From JBHEMK01 sp046262635 (GTDB taxonomy: Bacteria; Actinomycetota; Thermoleophilia; Gaiellales; Gaiellaceae): a stretch of DNA of 9,115 bases. The translations under genes and the position numbers were made by a program. The first letter of the stretch is position 1; every line of letters starts with the position of its first letter. The stretch spans positions 1 to 9,115 of the forward strand of contig JBHEMK010000029.1 in the NCBI GenBank assembly GCA_046262635.1, in the 5' to 3' direction. Below the pieces are notes generated by a model. That model was not told where the DNA came from and ran no database searches. It saw nothing but the letters and a program-made list of their open reading frames with translations. This document shows positions 5,898 to 9,115 of this stretch, piece after piece.

Positions 5898-7333
5898 GCC
5901 CCGACCGGCTCCGGCACGGCACGGGTCTCAGGATGGCGCACTTTCCGCACGGTCGCGATCGCGACGAGCGAGCCTGCGAACGCGATCCCCGCGGCGGCGT
6001 AGAGCGCGTGGTGGAACCCGTGCACGAACTGGGCCCCGAACGCGGGACTGCGCGGGCCGACGCTGACGGAGCTCGCGACGATCGCGCCCATCAGGGCGAT
6101 CCCGATCGAACCGCCGACCTGGCGGGACGAGTTCAGCACCGCCGAGCCGACACCGGCCTGGTCGACGGGCACCGAGCCCATCGCGGCCGCGGTGGTCGGG
6201 GTCATCGTCAGCGCCATCCCGACGCCGCCGACGAGGAGGGCGGGAAGGATGTTCCAGAAGTTCGAGCCCTGATCGAGCTGTGCGAACAGCACGAGCGAAA
6301 GCGCGACCAGGCTCATCCCGCCGCCGATCAGCCAGCGGGCGCCGACGCGGTCGGTGAGCCGACCCGCCAGGGGGGCGATCAGGATGATCAGCAGCGTCAT
6401 CGGCAGGAAGATCGCGCCGGTCTGGATCGCCGAGTAGCCGAGGATGTTCTGGAAGAAGAGAGAGTTGTAGAAGAAGATCCCGAACATCGCGAGCGCGACG
6501 AGCAGCATCGCGAAGTTCGCGCCGGAGAACGTGCCGCTGCGGAAGAGTGACAGGTCGAGCATCGGGATCCGCTGCCGGTGCTCGAGCAGAACGAATGCCG
6601 CCAGCGCCACGGCCGACAGCGCGAACAGGCCGGGGATCAGCGCGGACGTCCAGCCGTGCCTGTTCGCCTCGATCAGCGCAAAGGTCAGGGCGAAGAGGCC
6701 GACCGCGCTCGAGAGCAGGCCGGGCACGTCGAGCCGCTGCTCCGCGGAGGTGTCGCGGCTCTCGTCGATCGCCCAGAGCGCGACGAAGACGGCCACGATC
6801 CCGACGGGGACGTTGACGTAGAAGATCCAGCTCCAGTTGATCTTCTCCGTCAGCAGGCCGCCGACGAGCGGGCCGATTGCGAGCGCGAGGGCGGAGGTTC
6901 CGGCCCAGATGCCGATCGCAGTGCCGCGCTGGCGGGGCGGGAAGGTCGCCGTGATGATCCCGAGCGTGGCCGGGTTCATGATCGCAGCGCCGATCCCCTG
7001 GACCGTGCGCGCGCCGATCAGGAAGCCGGCGTTCGGCGCCAGCCCGCAGGCGAGCGAGGCAGCCGTGAAGACGACGAGGCCGATCACGAAGAGCAGGCGC
7101 CGTCCGTAGAGGTCGGCGAGCTTGCCGCCCGTGAGCATAAGGGTGGCGAACGTGAGGGCGTACGAGACGACGACCCACTCGAGCTCGCTCGAGCCGATGT
7201 GCAGCGACCGCTGCAGCGCCGGCAGAGCGACGTTCACGACCGTGTTGTCGAGCATCATCATGAACAGCCCGAACGAGACGGCGCCGAGCGTCCACCATTT
7301 GCGGTTCTCTTTTGCGAAAAGGCGTGCCTTCAT
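5894..7333 (-). CDS. MFS drug efflux transporter, DHA2 (EmrB/QacA, 14-TM) family
   Basis: This 479-residue inner-membrane proton antiporter is likely to export drugs or other hydrophobic compounds. Visible family signatures are motif D1 in the first helix (LDNTVVNVALP, about 28-38), motif A in the 2-3 loop (GGKLADLYGRR, 69-79) and the antiporter motif C region around AGTSALALAIGPLVGG (144-159). The number and spacing of hydrophobic segments fit 14 helices, and the length is usual for DHA2. The ATG at 7333 has a good Shine-Dalgarno, AAGGAG, 6 nt upstream. It is the first gene of a two-gene operon with the TetR repressor, sharing a GTGA overlap. The promoter at 7371-7400 is covered by TetR-like operator repeats. 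The substrate cannot be deduced from sequence alone. Confidence 0.93.
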   Translation of the reverse strand: MKARLFAKENRKWWTLGAVSFGLFMMMLDNTVVNVALPALQRSLHIGSSELEWVVVSYALTFATLMLTGGKLADLYGRRLLFVIGLVVFTAASLACGLAPNAGFLIGARTVQGIGAAIMNPATLGIITATFPPRQRGTAIGIWAGTSALALAIGPLVGGLLTEKINWSWIFYVNVPVGIVAVFVALWAIDESRDTSAEQRLDVPGLLSSAVGLFALTFALIEANRHGWTSALIPGLFALSAVALAAFVLLEHRQRIPMLDLSLFRSGTFSGANFAMLLVALAMFGIFFYNSLFFQNILGYSAIQTGAIFLPMTLLIILIAPLAGRLTDRVGARWLIGGGMSLVALSLVLFAQLDQGSNFWNILPALLVGGVGMALTMTPTTAAAMGSVPVDQAGVGSAVLNSSRQVGGSIGIALMGAIVASSVSVGPRSPAFGAQFVHGFHHALYAAAGIAFAGSLVAIATVRKVRHPETRAVPEPVGA

Positions 7334-7357
7334 CTGCTGCTCCTTGCCGGTTGCTAC

Positions 7358-7400
7358 GTTAGTGAGTACTAGGTTAGTGATCGCTAGCTCCGCACGTCAA
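7358..7400 (-). promoter_or_regulatory. MFS-tetR promoter with tandem TetR-type operators
   Basis: On the minus strand TTGACG (7400-7395) is followed after 18 bp by TAACCT (7376-7371), predicting a start near 7364. Overlapping it are two copies of GTTAGTGA (plus strand, 7358-7365 and 7373-7380), 15 bp apart. Each lies in an imperfect palindrome: TAGTGAGTACTA at 7360-7371 and TAGTGATCGCTA at 7375-7386, the second matching 10 of 12 positions. Repressor bound here would cover the -10 box and start site. That the TetR encoded downstream binds it is inferred from operon logic. Confidence 0.6.
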
Positions 7401-7429
7401 GGACGGCTGGCCGTACCCTTGGCGCCGAT

Positions 7430-9115
7430 GTGAGCGAGTTCATCTGGAGCCCACCGCCGGAGCTCGTCGAGCACGCGAACGTGACGCGTCTTGCGGGGCT
7501 CCTCGGCTGCGCCGACTACCACGCGCTGCACCGGCTCTCGATCGAGGAGCCCGAGCGTTTCTGGCCGGCGCTCGTCGCCGATCTCGGGATCGAGTTCTCG
7601 CAGCCGTGGGAGCGGGTGCTGGACGACTCGCGCGGGCCCGAATGGGCGACCTGGTTCGTCGGCGGCAAGCTCAATCTCGCGCACGTGTGCGTGCACCGCT
7701 GGGCGCGGGAGCGCCCTGGCGCGGAGGCGCTTGTCTGGCAGAGCGAGACCGGCGAGCGCACGTCGCTCACGTGGGCCCAGTTCTCGTCCGAGGTCTCCCG
7801 GCTCGCGGAGGGACTCGCGTCGCTCGGGATCGGCAAGGGCGACGCGGTGGGGATCTTCCTGCCGATGTCGCCCCAGGTGGCCGTGGCCTCGCACGCGATC
7901 GCACACCTCGGGGCCGTACAGGTGCCCATCTTCTCGGGCTTCGCCGCTGCCGCGGTCGCGGCGCGGCTCGCCGACGCGAGGGCGAAGGCGGTCATCACCG
8001 CCGACGGCTCGCTCCGCCGCGGCCGCGCGATCCCGATGAAGGAGATCCTGGACGAGGCGCTCCGCGGCGCGCCGACCGTGACGCACACCGTCGTCTGGCG
8101 CCGGATCGGCGGCGCGCTGCCGATGATGCTCGGCCGCGACCACTTCTGGGACGTCCTCGTCGACGGGTGCGAGGGGATCCCGCCAGTCGAGGTCGACTCG
8201 GAGGCGCCGTACCTGATCGCGTACACCTCCGGAACGACGGGCCGGCCAAAGGGGACGCTCCACGTCCAGGGTGGCTTCGTCGTCTCGGTCGCGCGCGAGG
8301 TCGCCTACCAGACGGACGTGCACGCGGGCGACCGCATCCACTTTGCAACCGACATGGGCTGGATCATGGGGCCCTGGACGGTGGTGGGCGGCGGCGCCTG
8401 CGGGGCCACGCTCGTCTTCGCGGAGGGCGCGCCAGACTGGCCCCCGGACCGGCTCTGGCGGCTCGTCGAGTCAGAACGGGTCACGATGCTCGGCGTCTCA
8501 CCCACCCTCGTGCGGGCGCTGATTCCGGCCGGCGAGCCGGCCGGGGACTTCTCCCGGCTGAACGCGATCTGCACGACCGGGGAGCCGTGGAACCCCGACC
8601 CGTACCGCTGGCTGTTCGAGCACGTCGGCCTCGGCCGTGTCCCGATCGTCAACTGCTCGGGCGGCACCGAGGTCGGGGCCTGCTTCCTCGCGACATGCAT
8701 CGTCGAGCCGATCAAGGCCGTCTCGGTCGGCTTCCCTGCGCTCGGGGAGGACGTGGACGTCGTCGATCCCGACGGGAATCCATTGCGGGGCGAGGTCGGC
8801 GAGCTCGTGTGCCGGCGCCCCTGGCCGGGGATGACCCGTGGCGTCTGGGGCGACGACGCCCGCTACATCGAGACCTACTGGAGCCGCTTTCCCGGGATCT
8901 GGACGCACGGCGATTGGGCCTCGATCGACGGCGACGGCTACTGGTTCCTGCACGGGCGCTCCGACGACACGCTCAACATTGCCGGCAAGCGGATCGGTCC
9001 GGCCGAGCTCGAGTCGGCGGCGATCGGCAGCGGCAAGGTCTCGGAGGCGGCCGCGGTCGGCGTCCCGCACGAGGTCAAGGGTGAGGTCGCCTGGATCTTC
9101 TGCGTTCCGAAACCG
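7430..9115 (+). CDS. Acetyl-CoA synthetase-like AMP-forming acyl-CoA ligase, 3' truncated
   Basis: The reading frame is open from GTG 7430 to the window edge (562 codons). It encodes an adenylate-forming enzyme that activates a carboxylic acid with ATP and joins it to CoA. An acetyl-CoA-synthetase-type N-terminal domain (DYHALHRLSIEEPERFW, about 29-45) precedes the AMP-binding domain. Motifs seen are the phosphate-binding loop YTSGTTGRPKG (265-275), TTGEPWN (382-388), SGGTEVG (410-416), THGDW (492-496, with the ribose-binding Asp495) and the hinge GRSDDTLNIAGKRIGPAE (509-526). The C-terminal part with the catalytic lysine, some 80 residues, is beyond the window. No good Shine-Dalgarno precedes the start; an ATG two bases earlier (7428) meets a stop immediately in its own frame. 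The gene is divergent from the MFS-tetR operon across a 96-bp gap. The N-terminal domain argues for a short-chain substrate such as acetate or propionate, but the acid is not determined. Confidence 0.88.
   Translation, partial: MSEFIWSPPPELVEHANVTRLAGLLGCADYHALHRLSIEEPERFWPALVADLGIEFSQPWERVLDDSRGPEWATWFVGGKLNLAHVCVHRWARERPGAEALVWQSETGERTSLTWAQFSSEVSRLAEGLASLGIGKGDAVGIFLPMSPQVAVASHAIAHLGAVQVPIFSGFAAAAVAARLADARAKAVITADGSLRRGRAIPMKEILDEALRGAPTVTHTVVWRRIGGALPMMLGRDHFWDVLVDGCEGIPPVEVDSEAPYLIAYTSGTTGRPKGTLHVQGGFVVSVAREVAYQTDVHAGDRIHFATDMGWIMGPWTVVGGGACGATLVFAEGAPDWPPDRLWRLVESERVTMLGVSPTLVRALIPAGEPAGDFSRLNAICTTGEPWNPDPYRWLFEHVGLGRVPIVNCSGGTEVGACFLATCIVEPIKAVSVGFPALGEDVDVVDPDGNPLRGEVGELVCRRPWPGMTRGVWGDDARYIETYWSRFPGIWTHGDWASIDGDGYWFLHGRSDDTLNIAGKRIGPAELESAAIGSGKVSEAAAVGVPHEVKGEVAWIFCVPKP

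Noticed and set aside
7606..9084. 492-codon open frame on the plus strand at the right end
   Set aside because: It is Arg/Gly-rich nonsense, a shadow of the acyl-CoA ligase, whose true frame begins at GTG 7430 and carries all adenylation motifs but has no stop within the window.

Overview
The window is GC-rich throughout, and its genes show the strong G/C third-position bias and frequent GTG starts typical of high-GC Actinomycetota. The rhodanese active-site loop (CRIGERS) and the XRE-TPR, AarF and DHA2 proteins also fit an actinobacterium. A deep-branching class such as Thermoleophilia is plausible, but nothing in the sequence proves it. I found no CRISPR array and no rRNA or tRNA gene.

Layout. 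Positions 1-840 hold one end of an IS481-like insertion sequence. Its minus-strand transposase carries a frameshift near 508-510 and runs off the left edge. About 20 bp beyond the presumed IS end lies a run of minus-strand genes, listed in transcription order: an XRE-TPR regulator (4919-3573), a 34-residue hydrophobic peptide ORF not previously listed (3549-3445), an AarF/UbiB-family atypical kinase (3368-1770), and a two-domain thiosulfate sulfurtransferase (1708-860), which has its own candidate promoter. The IS sits directly downstream of the sulfurtransferase, so readthrough would enter it. An 18-bp stem-loop at 772-836 would then bury the transposase ribosome binding site.

The roughly 300 bp at 4920-5216 contain no protein gene but are dense in signals. 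They hold operator-like dyads and three ACTTGAC heptamers, a near-consensus plus-strand promoter (TTGACG, 17 bp, TATAGT), a foldable segment and a strong intrinsic terminator. Together these outline an unassigned small RNA of about 165 nt.

A minus-strand drug-efflux operon follows. A DHA2-type MFS transporter (7333-5894) is joined to a TetR repressor (5897-5217) by a GTGA start/stop overlap, with tandem TetR-type operators over its promoter. Divergent from it, on the plus strand, an acetyl-CoA-synthetase-like acyl-CoA ligase begins at 7430 and continues past the right edge.

The two most interesting points are these. First, an XRE-TPR regulator is followed 23 nt later by a tiny, well-translated-looking ORF with a signal-peptide-like core, which is the gene order of RRNPP peptide-sensing systems. 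Second, there is an orphan promoter-to-terminator RNA unit beside it. Both are hypotheses from sequence layout only.
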